64,000 nt of DNA from Streptomyces echinatus (lineage in GTDB: Bacteria; Actinomycetota; Actinomycetes; Streptomycetales; Streptomycetaceae), in contig NZ_JACHJK010000014.1 of NCBI RefSeq assembly GCF_014203595.1, positions 124,001 to 188,000 on the forward strand. Direction: 5' to 3'. Position 1 is the first letter of the stretch. Every line of letters begins with the position of its first letter. Under the pieces are notes generated by a model. The model did no database searches and was not told where the DNA came from. It was given only the letters and a program-made list of their open reading frames with translations. The position numbers and the translations under genes were made by a program. Positions 16,492 through 25,413 of this stretch are shown piece by piece.

Positions 16492-17640
16492 ATGCGTGGA
16501 ATACGACCGACCTGGCAGGGCGTGCGGCAGGACCTGTCCGCCGCGGCGCACGCGGCCCGGCGGGCCTGGGCGGAACCGGGCCGGGAGCGGGACCTGGCCG
16601 TGCAGGCGCTGAAGGCGGCGCTGGCCGCGTGGGTGGCCTGGGCGGTGGCGGGCTGGTGGCTGCGGGCGCCGGTGGCGTTCGTCGCGCCGTGGGTCGCGGT
16701 CGTGCTGGTCGAGTCGACCGTCTACCGGTCGGTCGCGCACGGCCTGCAGCAGCTGGGGGCGATCGCGGCCGGCACGATCGCGGCCACCGCGGTCGGGCTG
16801 CTGCTGCACGACACGATGACGGCCATGGCGGTCGTCCTCCCCCTGGCGATGCTGCTGGGCCAGTGGCGGCGTCTGGGCAGCCAGGGCATCTACGCGGCCA
16901 CCGGTGCCCTGTTCGTGCTCACCAACGGGACGGTCAGCGTCATGACCTCCGCGGCCCGGCTCGGCGAGGCTCTGTTCGGGGCGGCGGTGGGCATCGCGGT
17001 CAACGCGCTGATCCGGCCGCCGCTGTATCTGCGGGACACCGAGGCCGTGCTGCGGGACGCCACCGAGGAGACCCACGACATCCTGCGGGACGTGGCGGAC
17101 GGGCTGGCCGCGGGGCGCTGGGACGCCGAGGAGGCCGGCGCCTGGCACGAGCGCGCCCTGCGGCTGCACCGGCTGGTGGGGCAGGCCCGCTCGACGGCCG
17201 AGTGGAACCGGGAGAGCCTGCGCGGCAACCTGCGCCGCCGCCGTACCGGTGCCGTGCCCCTGCCCGGCCGGGGCTACGACGACGCGCTGGCGGTGCTGGA
17301 CTACGCGGCCGTGCACACCGCGGGGGTGACCCGCACGGTGCTGGAGGCCGCCGACGAGGACCGCCCGGCGCCCCGGCCCCACCCGGGCCTCGCCCGGCGG
17401 TACGCCGAGTTCCTGTGCCGGACGGCCCGCGCGCTGCGGCTGTACAGCCACAGCCGGTTCGGTGACGCGCGCGAGGACGAGCTGCGCGAGGCCGTGCGGG
17501 ACCTGCGCGGCACGCTCGCGGACCTGCGCCGGGACCTGGCCGGCTCCACGACGGACGATCCCGACGAGGTCGCCACCTACGGCGCGCTGCTCGCCCAGGC
17601 CCACCGGCTGGCCGACCGGCTGCTCGCCTCCGGAACCTGA
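16492..17640 (+). CDS. FUSC-family aromatic acid exporter-like membrane protein
   Basis: About 382 residues from ATG 16492; ATG 16438, with GGGAG just upstream, would add 18 residues, and the choice is uncertain. Residues 30-190 hold about six hydrophobic segments in the FUSC pattern (ALKAALAAWVAWAVAGWW; FVAPWVAVVLVESTVYRS; GLQQLGAIAAGTIAATAVGL; GVGIAVNALIRPPLYL-like end). The remaining 190 residues form a long helical cytoplasmic tail rich in R and E. Family members (AaeB, YccS types) export aromatic carboxylic acids or related compounds. No periplasmic partner is encoded nearby, as is usual in actinobacteria. Confidence 0.82.
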   Translation: MRGIRPTWQGVRQDLSAAAHAARRAWAEPGRERDLAVQALKAALAAWVAWAVAGWWLRAPVAFVAPWVAVVLVESTVYRSVAHGLQQLGAIAAGTIAATAVGLLLHDTMTAMAVVLPLAMLLGQWRRLGSQGIYAATGALFVLTNGTVSVMTSAARLGEALFGAAVGIAVNALIRPPLYLRDTEAVLRDATEETHDILRDVADGLAAGRWDAEEAGAWHERALRLHRLVGQARSTAEWNRESLRGNLRRRRTGAVPLPGRGYDDALAVLDYAAVHTAGVTRTVLEAADEDRPAPRPHPGLARRYAEFLCRTARALRLYSHSRFGDAREDELREAVRDLRGTLADLRRDLAGSTTDDPDEVATYGALLAQAHRLADRLLASGT

Positions 17641-17668
17641 GCGCGGCCCCGGCCGGCCGTCGTCGCCC

Positions 17669-18178
17669 TCACCCGCTCCGCGCCGTGTCCCCGGGCTCAA
17701 GGATCCCGAACACGGCCGGACCCACGGCGAGGACCCCGTCGGTCAGCGGCCGGCAGCGCACTCCACCGCCCCCGCGCAGGGCCCGCTGGGCGCCGGGGCC
17801 GAGGGTGGTGTCCATCCAGGCACAGGGCCGGGCCGCACTGCGGACCTCCAGCTCCACCGGACCGAAACCGCAGTCGAGGAAGACCGTCGCGCCGACACAG
17901 GCGTCGATGTCGACCCCGCGCAGCAGGACGTTGCGCCGGGTCCGGAGCAGGTCGGCCGGGTACCGCCCCGGGAGCCGCTCGGCCGCCATGAGGGTGATCG
18001 ACGCGTTGCGGTGGGCGGGACGGTTGAAGTAGCGGTCCCCGACGATGCCGAGGCCGGCGCGCACCTCGGCCCTCGTCACCCGCTCCCCGGGCGGCAGCTC
18101 GGGCAGGCCGTCGCCCGGCCGGCCGGCGAGCCGGTGCACCGGGGAGACCAGCAGCTGGAGGATCTCGGTGTGCGGCAC
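17669..18178 (-). CDS. MOSC-domain protein
   Basis: A 169-residue stand-alone MOSC domain. Conserved features include LLVSPVHRL near the start, GIVGDRYFN, ITLMAAE, RRNVLLRGVD and the family cysteine in ARPCAWMD (about residue 121). MOSC domains bind the molybdenum cofactor or transfer sulfur and act in molybdenum-enzyme chemistry such as YiiM-type amidoxime reduction. The next gene upstream on the same strand ends 9 nt away (18188), so the two are likely co-transcribed. A link with the molybdenum-dependent formate dehydrogenase at the right edge is possible but not shown. Confidence 0.88.
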   Translation of the reverse strand: MPHTEILQLLVSPVHRLAGRPGDGLPELPPGERVTRAEVRAGLGIVGDRYFNRPAHRNASITLMAAERLPGRYPADLLRTRRNVLLRGVDIDACVGATVFLDCGFGPVELEVRSAARPCAWMDTTLGPGAQRALRGGGGVRCRPLTDGVLAVGPAVFGILEPGDTARSG

Positions 18179-18187
18179 GCGTCGAGC

Positions 18188-19111
18188 CTAACCGGCCCGG
18201 CCCGTCGCCTCGCCGCCGGCGGCGCCCCGCACCAGGGCATGGCCGCTCGCCCCGGCCGCGAGCAGACCGGCCACCATGGCGGTCAGGCTGAGCCCGGGAC
18301 CGGAGGCCCAGTCGACGTGGGAGGCCCGGACCGCCAGTACGACGGCCATGGCCAGGGCGGTGCCGGGCAGGGACAGCAGTGCCGGGCGGCTGCGGTCGAG
18401 GTCGTCCTCGGCCAGGGAGCCCAGGACGCCCACCCCGAGGGCGAGGGCCCAGACGCCCAGCGCCTGCGCGTCGACGCGGTTGGTGTGCCAGGGGACGAAG
18501 CCTGCCCAGAAGCCGGGCCGGACGAGCAGCCCGGTGCCGATGCCGAGCCAGGCGGAGCCGAGCACCGCGAGCGGCGGCTTCGCCCAGCCCGGCAGCGGGT
18601 GGGTGCGCGGCGCGGGCGGCCCGGACCGGGTGCGGAGCTGGCCGGCCAGGCAGACGGCCGCCGCCACGCACAGCAGGCCGAGGGTGAACAGCCAGCCGAG
18701 GCTGAACAGCACGGAGACGACCGGGCCGCCGTCGGCGATGTACAGCCGGTGCGCGTTGGCCAGGCTGACCGCGAACAGTCCGGCCAGCACCACGGCCAGC
18801 GGCAGGACGAGGGTGCGGGCCTCCTGCCAGGTGCCGGCACGGGCGAGCGCGAACAGCGCCGGGGCGGTGCCCAGCATGGCGGCGCCGAGCAGTCCTGGAC
18901 TGAGCGGTTCCGGCGAGGGCCAGGCGCCGAGGACGTGCCCGGTCAGCGCGACGGTCGTCAGGACCGCGCCGACGGTGAGGTTGACGACCGCGACGGCGAC
19001 GGCCAGCAGGGCCACCCCGGCGGAGAGCGGCCGGCCCGGCGGGGGCACAGCAGGGACGGGCTGGACCGCGGACGTCGGATCCGGTGCGGCGGGGTCGGTC
19101 GGCTGGGCCAT
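18188..19111 (-). CDS. Polytopic membrane protein of unknown function
   Basis: A 307-residue protein with a proline-rich N-terminal tail of about 30 residues and about eight hydrophobic segments, such as GVALLAVAVAVVNLTVGAVL, LVLPLAVVLAGLFAVSLA, FSLGWLFTLGLLCVAAAVC and LSLTAMVAGLLAAGA. An RPGFWAGFVPWHTNRVDA motif joins two spans. Similar proteins occur in Streptomyces as 'integral membrane protein' without assigned roles. It lies between the DUF2306 gene and the MOSC gene on the same strand and is probably in their operon. Confidence 0.75.
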   Translation of the reverse strand: MAQPTDPAAPDPTSAVQPVPAVPPPGRPLSAGVALLAVAVAVVNLTVGAVLTTVALTGHVLGAWPSPEPLSPGLLGAAMLGTAPALFALARAGTWQEARTLVLPLAVVLAGLFAVSLANAHRLYIADGGPVVSVLFSLGWLFTLGLLCVAAAVCLAGQLRTRSGPPAPRTHPLPGWAKPPLAVLGSAWLGIGTGLLVRPGFWAGFVPWHTNRVDAQALGVWALALGVGVLGSLAEDDLDRSRPALLSLPGTALAMAVVLAVRASHVDWASGPGLSLTAMVAGLLAAGASGHALVRGAAGGEATGRAG

Positions 19112-19199
19112 GACGGTTCCGTTTCCGGGGATGCGGGGGACAGATACGGGTCGCGGGGCTCACGGCGCGGCCGGGGACGGGCCGGATGCCGGATTCCGG

Positions 19200-20378
19200 T
19201 CACGCCGCCGGAGTGGTCGCCCGGGCCGTGGGCAGCGGGGCCGGCGGGGCGGCGCGCCTGAGGACTTCGCGGGCGTACATCAGACGCAGGCTCACCACCG
19301 CGGTCGCGCCGAACGCCGTCATGCCGCAGCCGATGGCGACACCCGCGGTCAGCGCGGTGAACCGGCCGAGCCCCAGGCTGTGCTGGAAGACGGCGACCGC
19401 ACCGGCGGACAGCACGGGGGCCAGGCAGAGACCGACGAGGTGGATCCGCCACTCCTCGCGCGCCCAGGACCGGCCCGCGCGCCCGGCGGTCCGTGCGCCG
19501 ACCGCCATGACCGCGTAGGCGAGGGCGTACGGCAGCAGGTAGGCGACGAGCAGCCGGCGCCCGGCCGCGCCATGGCCGGAGAGGGCGCGCACGATCCACA
19601 CCAGGGCGGCCGCCCCGGCCAGGTGGGCCGCGGCGGTCACCGGCGCCGGAGCCCAGGAGCGGCCGAGGCCCTCGACGGTGTCCCGGGAGTCGCGGGCGCG
19701 GGAGGCGATCAGGGCGCCGAACACGACGAGCGACCCGAGGTGCATGATCGCCACCCGGTTGATCTCCGTCATCGGCAGCCCGGGCAGCACCGTCGGCAGG
19801 GCTCCCCACTCCAGACGCAGCAGGGGGGCGGTGAGCAGGTAGCCGTAGCAGAGGAGCATCCAGCGCTGGTGGAGGTCGGGGAAGCCGCCGACGGCCGCGA
19901 GGATGCCGAAGGTGACGCTCAGGACGGTGCCGACGAGGATCGTGGCGAGGACGAGCCAGAAGGCGGCGCCGCTGAAGGCGTCCCCGGGCGCGGTGCGGGC
20001 CAGGTAGAGGCCGGCGCCCGCCATGGAGGCGTAGACGGTGACGGCGAACACGATGCCGAGGGCGCGGTGCAGGCGTGCGCGCCGGCGCGCGGCCGTCAGC
20101 AGTTGCGCGGGCCCGAGCAGCATGAGCAGTCCGCCGAGTACGGAGTGCACGATCATCGGGGCCAGGCTGTGCCGGTACGGGGCCACGCGGGTCGCCAGCG
20201 CGTCGGCGACGTACCGGGGTGAGACGAGGTGTCCCAGCAGCCACTCCCCCGGCGCCGGGGCCCCGGGACGCGCGTACGACCACAGCTCGGTCATCGCGAT
20301 GGGCGCGTACCAGAGGCACACCACCGTCACGGCCACCGCCGCGGCACGGCGCCATCCGCTGCTCGTCCACGGACGCAC
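19200..20378 (-). CDS. DUF2306-type membrane protein
   Basis: A 392-residue protein with about ten predicted membrane segments. The DUF2306 half shows SLAPMIVHSVLGGLLMLLGP, the RLHRALGIVF motif after an arginine-rich loop, and a FPDLHQRWMLLCYGYLL segment whose histidines are conserved in the family. The C-terminal half continues with further spans ending in a basic tail. The function of the family is unknown. The PadR regulator at 20493-21023 lies upstream on the same strand, and an inverted repeat at 20428-20458 sits in its leader, suggesting PadR control. Confidence 0.8.
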   Translation of the reverse strand: MRPWTSSGWRRAAAVAVTVVCLWYAPIAMTELWSYARPGAPAPGEWLLGHLVSPRYVADALATRVAPYRHSLAPMIVHSVLGGLLMLLGPAQLLTAARRRARLHRALGIVFAVTVYASMAGAGLYLARTAPGDAFSGAAFWLVLATILVGTVLSVTFGILAAVGGFPDLHQRWMLLCYGYLLTAPLLRLEWGALPTVLPGLPMTEINRVAIMHLGSLVVFGALIASRARDSRDTVEGLGRSWAPAPVTAAAHLAGAAALVWIVRALSGHGAAGRRLLVAYLLPYALAYAVMAVGARTAGRAGRSWAREEWRIHLVGLCLAPVLSAGAVAVFQHSLGLGRFTALTAGVAIGCGMTAFGATAVVSLRLMYAREVLRRAAPPAPLPTARATTPAA

Positions 20379-20427
20379 GGCGACCCCCTGATTCCCGGCG
20401 GACCGCTCCGCCCTCGTCTCCCGGAAA

Positions 20428-20458
20428 CCTCGGCATAGTCTCTTCTGGACTATCGAGG
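20428..20458. promoter_or_regulatory. Inverted repeat between padR and DUF2306 genes
   Basis: ATAGTC and GACTAT are separated by 7 nt. The arms extend outward as CCTCG/CGAGG after a two-base bulge. It lies 50-80 bp upstream of the DUF2306 start and just after the PadR gene. It could be the PadR operator or a hairpin ending the padR message. Confidence 0.5.
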
Positions 20459-20492
20459 CGTTACCGACGGTAGGGCCGACCGGGCACGGAGG

Positions 20493-21023
20493 TCAACGGT
20501 CCTGTGCGCGCTCGTCGCGGAGGCCGACCCACTCCCAGAACTCGGTCATCATCCGCTCGTACCGGATACCGAACTCCAGCGCCTCCCGCTGCCCCGGCGT
20601 CAGCGACTCGCCGACGGCGTCGGCCAGTTCCTCGTACTCCCCCAAGGTGCGCCGGTGTTCGGCGAGTTGCACGGGGGCGAGGTTCTCGGGCCGGGCGCCG
20701 AACCAGAGTTTCAGGATGCCCCGCTCCCGGGCTTCGACCGGCACGAACCCGGAGTCGGCCAGCCAGTCGTGCAAGGCGCGCCTGCCCGGGTCGGTGAGCG
20801 TCAGCACCCGGCGGTTGCGTCCGCTCTCCTGCCGCACCTGGGCCAGCAGCCCGGCCGCGAGCAGCCGGTCGCACTGGGCGTAGACCTGTGCGTGCGGCAC
20901 CGACCAGAACGGGGCGACGGTACGGCCCGCCTCCACTTTCACGTCGTACGCGCTGGCCTCGCCGAGCTGGTCGATGACGCCGAGGACGAGGAAGGAGGAG
21001 GTGGTCAGCCGCACGTCAGCCAT
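20493..21023 (-). CDS. PadR-family transcriptional regulator
   Basis: A 176-residue regulator. ATG 21023 is chosen because the alignable sequence begins at MADVRLTTSSFLVLGVIDQL. The N-terminal winged helix spans about residues 5-85, with the SAYDVKVEAGRTVAPFWSV recognition region and the wing ESGRNRRVLTLTDPGRRAL. The C-terminal helices (about 95-170; YERMMTEFWEWVGL) match the Vir_act_alpha_C dimerisation part. PadR proteins are usually repressors of adjacent genes that respond to aromatic or hydrophobic ligands. The most likely target is the membrane gene directly downstream. Confidence 0.9.
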   Translation of the reverse strand: MADVRLTTSSFLVLGVIDQLGEASAYDVKVEAGRTVAPFWSVPHAQVYAQCDRLLAAGLLAQVRQESGRNRRVLTLTDPGRRALHDWLADSGFVPVEARERGILKLWFGARPENLAPVQLAEHRRTLGEYEELADAVGESLTPGQREALEFGIRYERMMTEFWEWVGLRDERAQDR

Positions 21024-21065
21024 GGCGCCGACCGTACCGTGCCGCACGGGTGACGGGCAGCCGGG

Positions 21066-22250
21066 TCAGCCGCCCGGCTGCCACTCGAACATAAGGATCG
21101 TGGCGTCGTCCCGGAGCCGGCTGTCCGAGGAGTCCAGCAGCGAGTGGATCAGACGTCTGAGCGTCTCGGGCGCGATCTCGCCGGTGGCGCTGGCCCGGAT
21201 GACATAGTCCGCGAACCGTTCGAGGCCGAGGAGTCTGCCGTCGGCCATCCGCGCCTCGATGACGCCGTCGGTGTAGAGCAGCACCCGGTCCCCCGGCTGG
21301 AGCCGCGTCTCGTGCACCCGGCGCTCCCGCGCGGAGAGCAGGGAGCGCAGCCCCATGGGCGGATCGGCCTCACGGGCCAGCGCGTCCACGATCAGCTTCT
21401 GGTCGCGGATCAGGAGCGGCGCGGGGTGGCCGCAGTTGCTCCATTCCAGGACGCCGGTGCCGAAGTCGAGCCGGGCGACGATCCCGGTGCAGAACTGGTC
21501 CGGCAGCCACTGGCTGAGCGCCTGGTCCACGTTGTCCACGAGGGCGCTCAGGTCGGCGTCGCCGCGGCGGGCGTTGCGGCAGGCCGCCAGGGCGACGGCG
21601 CTGGTCAGCCCGGAGAGCAGGTTGTGGCCCATGGCGTCCAGGACGACGGCGTGCAGGGACGTGGTGGTCAGGGAGTGGTCGAAGGCGTCACCGCCGATGT
21701 CGTAGGCGGGTTCGAGGACGGCCGTGGAGACCACGTGACCGTTGCCGATGGTGCGCGGCGGCAGGAAGGCCCGCAGCATCTCGGCGGGCAGGTGCATCTG
21801 TGCGGTGCGGGTCCGCCGGACGAAGGAGTCCTTGTAGGCGCGCTGGGAGCTGACCAGCATCGCCAGCAGGGCGGCCAGCGCCCTGCCCTGCCGCAGGGAT
21901 TCGGAGGTGAGCGTCCGGGCGTGGACGGCGAGCACGCCGAGCCGTTCGGCGCCGTCCAGCAGCGGGTACCACGCCGTCACCTCGTCCCGGTCGGTCTCCT
22001 CCACGCGCAGCGACTGGGTGCGGTAGCACCAGCCGGCGAGCGAGGAGTCGATGGGCAGGCTCGCGGCCACCTCGGTGAGCGGCACCAGGTGCCGCTGCTG
22101 GAGATCGGCGAGGTAGACCACGGCGTGCCGCAGGCCGAGCGACTTCGCACAGCGGGCGACGGCGTTCGCGAGGTCCAGCGTGCAGTGGCCGGGATCGGCG
22201 AGGAACTCCTCCAGCGGCGCCCCGTTCGGCTCTGCCGTCACCTCGTCCAT
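21066..22250 (-). CDS. GAF-PP2C (SpoIIE-type) serine phosphatase
   Basis: 394 residues from ATG 22250; two GTG codons just upstream are alternatives. The N-terminal ~150 residues form a GAF-like sensor (LDLANAVARCAKSLGLRHAV). The SpoIIE-type PP2C domain covers about 185-394, with metal-binding motifs YDIGGDAFDH and DAMGHNLLS, then LYTDGVIEAR and the terminal DDATILMFE. Such phosphatases act on anti-anti-sigma factors in partner-switching pathways. No kinase or STAS gene is adjacent, so its partner is encoded elsewhere. Confidence 0.9.
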   Translation of the reverse strand: MDEVTAEPNGAPLEEFLADPGHCTLDLANAVARCAKSLGLRHAVVYLADLQQRHLVPLTEVAASLPIDSSLAGWCYRTQSLRVEETDRDEVTAWYPLLDGAERLGVLAVHARTLTSESLRQGRALAALLAMLVSSQRAYKDSFVRRTRTAQMHLPAEMLRAFLPPRTIGNGHVVSTAVLEPAYDIGGDAFDHSLTTTSLHAVVLDAMGHNLLSGLTSAVALAACRNARRGDADLSALVDNVDQALSQWLPDQFCTGIVARLDFGTGVLEWSNCGHPAPLLIRDQKLIVDALAREADPPMGLRSLLSARERRVHETRLQPGDRVLLYTDGVIEARMADGRLLGLERFADYVIRASATGEIAPETLRRLIHSLLDSSDSRLRDDATILMFEWQPGG

Positions 22251-22381
22251 CACCACCCAGGCCCGGTCGTCCTCCCAGCAGTCTCGCCTCGCGCCCCGCC
22301 CCTCGCAGTCCCGGTACACCCGCCCGGGTCGGGCCGCCGTGCTCCTGGGTACCCCCTTCCGGGCCGGCCGAGCACCCGCGC

Positions 22382-22413
22382 CCGTCCGGCGCCGAACGTT
22401 CGGCGCCGGACGG
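22382..22413. repeat. Perfect 32-bp palindrome
   Basis: Two 16-bp arms (left arm CCGTCCGGCGCCGAAC) meet without a spacer at an AACGTT centre. It lies 132 bp upstream of the phosphatase start and 217 bp after the GH25 gene, both on the minus strand. It may end the lysozyme transcript or bind a dimeric regulator of the phosphatase. Confidence 0.85.
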
Positions 22414-22424
22414 CGGCGGTCGCC

Positions 22425-22550
22425 TCCCAGCCGGCCGCCGCCATGGATCCACACGACGGCCGGTACGGGCGGCCGGCCCGGACGGGACGGGCACCGCGCG
22501 CGCGGCGCCGACGTGACCACCCAGGATCCGCACCCCGTCCTCGTCCACGA
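22425..22550 (-). pseudogene. Possible type-B carboxylesterase remnant
   Basis: On the minus strand one frame reads DEDGVRILGGHVGAAR and, after a frame change, the next reads RPPVPAVVWIHGGGRLGGD. This resembles the SEDCLxLNV ... PVxVWIHGGG block of type-B carboxylesterases, including the oxyanion-hole HGGG. No start, catalytic serine or remainder is present. It may be a fragment of a lost gene, or a chance similarity in GC-rich DNA. Confidence 0.3.
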
Positions 22551-22629
22551 CTGCACCGACGACGGCGACGGCACCTGGAAGGCCGGGGCCGGCCTGGTGG
22601 ACACCCCGTCAGGCCCGGGCCCGTGGGAC

Positions 22630-23472
22630 TCAGCCGGTGGCGAAGTCCCCGAGCCTCTCCTGGGAGCCGTTGAAGCGGTCGTGGTCGCCGACCGCCGGGC
22701 CGGTGGAGGTGTACTGCCACATCGTGTACGACGACCAGCCCGCCGGCAGCGTGCCCACGGTCGAGGCGTAGCGGGCGACCCACAACGGGTTCGCCGCGCC
22801 GAAGCCGGCGTGGTCGCCGGTGCACTCGACCCACCAGTTGGTGGCCGTGTAGATGACCGCGTCCCGGCCGGTGCGGGACTTGTAACGGTCGAGGAAGTCG
22901 CGGATCCACTTGACCATGGCGCTCTTGGACAGGCCGTAGCAGGAGTCGCCGTAGGGGTTCCACTCGATGTCGAGGACGCCGGGGAGGGTCTTGCCGTCCT
23001 TCGACCAGCCGCCGCCGTGCGCCAGGAAGTAGTCGGCCTGGGCGGCGCCACCGGCCGTGTCGGGGGTGGCGAAGTGGTAGGCGCCGCGGATCATGCCGCT
23101 GTCGTACGAGCCGTCGTACTGCTGGGCGAAGTAGGGGTTGGTGTAGTACGTCCCCTCCGTGGCCTTCGTGTACGCCCACCGGATGCCGTCGGCCCAGAGC
23201 GAGGGCCAGTCGACGTCCTCCTGGTGGCTGGAGACGTCCACGCCCTCGGTCTGGGAGGCGCGGGGGGGCGGGGGCGGGGTGCCGGCGCTGCCGTCGTGGG
23301 CGAGGACACCGATGCCCATGTAGGCGCTGCCGCGCGCAGTTGCGCCCCCGGTCGGGTCGGGCAGGGCCGGGGGGCTGGACAGGAGCAGGAGCAGGCCGGT
23401 CAGGGCGCCGGTGAACAGGCACCGGCGGGACCGGCCGCGGATACGGGCTATGGAGTTTCGCACGAGGTCCAT
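22630..23472 (-). CDS. Secreted GH25 lysozyme
   Basis: About 280 residues from ATG 23472; ATG 23523 would add 17 residues. An arginine-rich N-terminus and hydrophobic core (CLFTGALTGLLLLLSSPPALP) form a signal peptide. The GH25 domain begins at GVDVSSHQEDVDWPSLWADG and contains YTKATEGTYY, RGAYHFATPD, PGVLDIEWNPYG (the catalytic Asp-x-Glu), AVIYTATNWW and YTMWQYTSTG. GH25 enzymes hydrolyse the MurNAc-GlcNAc bond of peptidoglycan and in Streptomyces are secreted muramidases (cellosyl type). It is followed on the same strand by an unrelated phosphatase gene 379 nt away. Confidence 0.92.
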   Translation of the reverse strand: MDLVRNSIARIRGRSRRCLFTGALTGLLLLLSSPPALPDPTGGATARGSAYMGIGVLAHDGSAGTPPPPPRASQTEGVDVSSHQEDVDWPSLWADGIRWAYTKATEGTYYTNPYFAQQYDGSYDSGMIRGAYHFATPDTAGGAAQADYFLAHGGGWSKDGKTLPGVLDIEWNPYGDSCYGLSKSAMVKWIRDFLDRYKSRTGRDAVIYTATNWWVECTGDHAGFGAANPLWVARYASTVGTLPAGWSSYTMWQYTSTGPAVGDHDRFNGSQERLGDFATG

Positions 23473-23556
23473 CTGACCCGGGGCCGGGTCGTCGCGCACT
23501 CCGGGTTCCGCCAACGAAGCCATCCGCGGCCGGTGTTTAACCCATGTGGCTGTCCG

Positions 23557-25413
23557 TCATCCCTCGATGCGGTGCTGGGTCCAGAAGGAGGTCAGGTCCG
23601 TGCTCGTGGCGGCCTGGGCCGCCGCCTTGAACTCCGCCGTGGTGGACACGCCGTACCAGTGGGCGGTGGCGTAGTCCTTCATGAGTGTGGCCATGGCGGT
23701 GTCGCCGAGGACGCGCCGCAGGTCGTGCAGGGCGCACTTGCCGTAGCCGTAGACCACGGTGGAGTAGCGGGAGGAGTGGGCGTCCCAGTAGGCCATCGAG
23801 TTGGTGATCTTCTCGGCGCTGGAGGCCCAGGAGACGCTGTTCCAGCACCCCGTGCCGGTCTTGCCGAGGGCGAGGTCGGTGGCGTAGTCGGTGAACGCCT
23901 CGTCCAGCCAGGGGCTGGTGTACTCGTCGTCGCCGACGATGCCGTACCACCACTGGTGGCCGATCTCGTGGGTGAGGGCGGTGGTGCTGACCAGGTCCAG
24001 GACGAACCCGGGGTACTCCATGCCGCCGAACCAGTAGTTGTTGTCGATGACGGCGTCCAGCTCGCCGTACGGGTAGGCGCCGAAGCGGGCCGCGTGGGCG
24101 TCGACGGCGGTCTTCGCGGTGCTGAGCATCGACTGGGCGCTGGAGGAGCTGATGCCGGTGACGGAGTAGATGTTCACCGGGACGCCACCGGGCGAGGTAC
24201 CGGAGATCTTGGTGAAGGGCCCGGCTCCCCAGGCGAAGTCACGGACCTTGCTCGCGGTGGCCGTGGTGACCGTACGGCCGCTGCTGCCGGGGGTGTCGGT
24301 GGAGGTGCCGGTGGCCGGGACGAGCAGGGTGCTCGGGTGGTCGAGGGTGACCTTGAAGTCGGCGGCCAGGGAGTAGAAGGACTCGCCGTTGTTCGTGTAC
24401 GGGTCCAGGTGCCAGCCGGCGCCGTCGCGGACCGCGAGGACGGGCAGCGCGTTGCCGATGAAGCTGAACGCGCCGTCGTGGCCGAAGCGGTCGGCGCCGC
24501 TGGGCACGGTGATGCCGAGGTCGAAGCCGATGGTGGTGCTCTGGCCCTGGGCGAGCGGGGCCGGCAGGCTGATCTTCAGGGCGGTGCAGGCCACCGAGAG
24601 ATCGCCGGCGGTGCCGCCGGTGACGTTGCTGACCTTGACCGGCATCGCGCCGCAGGTGCCGTGGTAGTTGTCCCACAGCCGCAGGTAGACCTCGCCGAGC
24701 GCGGTGGCGGAGGCGTTGGTGAAGGTCGCGCTCTCGTGCCCGGTCCAGACGGTGCCGCTCGTGTCGCTGCTCAGGTTGACGGTGTACGAGGGTGCCGCCG
24801 GGGTGCGGGTGGAGTCGCCGGGCGGTGGCGTGGTGCCGTCGGAGGTGTCGAGGGCGATGTCGTCCAGGACGAAGCTCGTCTGCAGGCTGTAGTCCTCGGT
24901 CCCGGTGAAGGACAGGTTCACGGTCTGGCCGGCGAACGACGAGACGTCGAGGGTCTTCCGGACGTAGCCGGTGTTCTCGTCCAGGTTGGAATAGGTGGCC
25001 AGCGTCGTGCTGCCGATCTTGGCCGTGAGCTTGTCGTAGGCGGTGGACGAGGTCGTCTCGGCGGTGTCGATGTGCAGCCAGAAGCTGAGGGTTGCGGTGC
25101 CGCACCCGGCGGGGATCGTGACGCTCTGGGTGAGGGTGTCGGTGTGGGTGCCTCCGACACCGTCCAGCCAGGCGTAGGAGCCGCCGCCGTGGGCGGTCTG
25201 TCCGGAGCGGCTGGTGATCACGGTGGACGAGGAGGCCGTCCATGGTGAAGTTCCGCTCTCGAAGCCGCCGTTGGTGATCACCTGGGCCGGGGTGCAGGCG
25301 GCGGGGGCGGCGGCCGGGCGGGCGGCGGCGGGGGTGCTGGGGAGGACGAGGGCGGCCAGCGCGGCGACGGTGAGCGCACCGGCGCCGAGGGCCTTGTGGG
25401 GGGTCGGTCTCAC
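23557..25413 (-). CDS. Secreted M1-family zinc metallopeptidase
   Basis: A 618-residue precursor starting at GTG 25413 behind AAAGGAG. The signal peptide ends near STPAAARPA. Residues about 40-190 form a beta-sandwich module (VITNGGFESGTSPW), as in carbohydrate- or protein-binding adhesion domains. The M1 catalytic part follows, with GGMEYPG in place of GAMEN, the HEIGHQWW zinc motif at about residues 482-486 and the third zinc ligand in WLDEAFTDY (Glu about 505, spacing HExxH-x18-E). A VVYGYGKCALHDL segment carries the catalytic tyrosine region. It is probably an extracellular aminopeptidase. Confidence 0.92.
   Translation of the reverse strand: MRPTPHKALGAGALTVAALAALVLPSTPAAARPAAAPAACTPAQVITNGGFESGTSPWTASSSTVITSRSGQTAHGGGSYAWLDGVGGTHTDTLTQSVTIPAGCGTATLSFWLHIDTAETTSSTAYDKLTAKIGSTTLATYSNLDENTGYVRKTLDVSSFAGQTVNLSFTGTEDYSLQTSFVLDDIALDTSDGTTPPPGDSTRTPAAPSYTVNLSSDTSGTVWTGHESATFTNASATALGEVYLRLWDNYHGTCGAMPVKVSNVTGGTAGDLSVACTALKISLPAPLAQGQSTTIGFDLGITVPSGADRFGHDGAFSFIGNALPVLAVRDGAGWHLDPYTNNGESFYSLAADFKVTLDHPSTLLVPATGTSTDTPGSSGRTVTTATASKVRDFAWGAGPFTKISGTSPGGVPVNIYSVTGISSSSAQSMLSTAKTAVDAHAARFGAYPYGELDAVIDNNYWFGGMEYPGFVLDLVSTTALTHEIGHQWWYGIVGDDEYTSPWLDEAFTDYATDLALGKTGTGCWNSVSWASSAEKITNSMAYWDAHSSRYSTVVYGYGKCALHDLRRVLGDTAMATLMKDYATAHWYGVSTTAEFKAAAQAATSTDLTSFWTQHRIEG

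Noticed and set aside
14704..17700. A very long minus-strand open frame
   Set aside because: It is the shadow of the AI-2E and FUSC genes; its composition is the reverse complement of conserved proteins. Only its last 47 codons (small membrane protein) look real.
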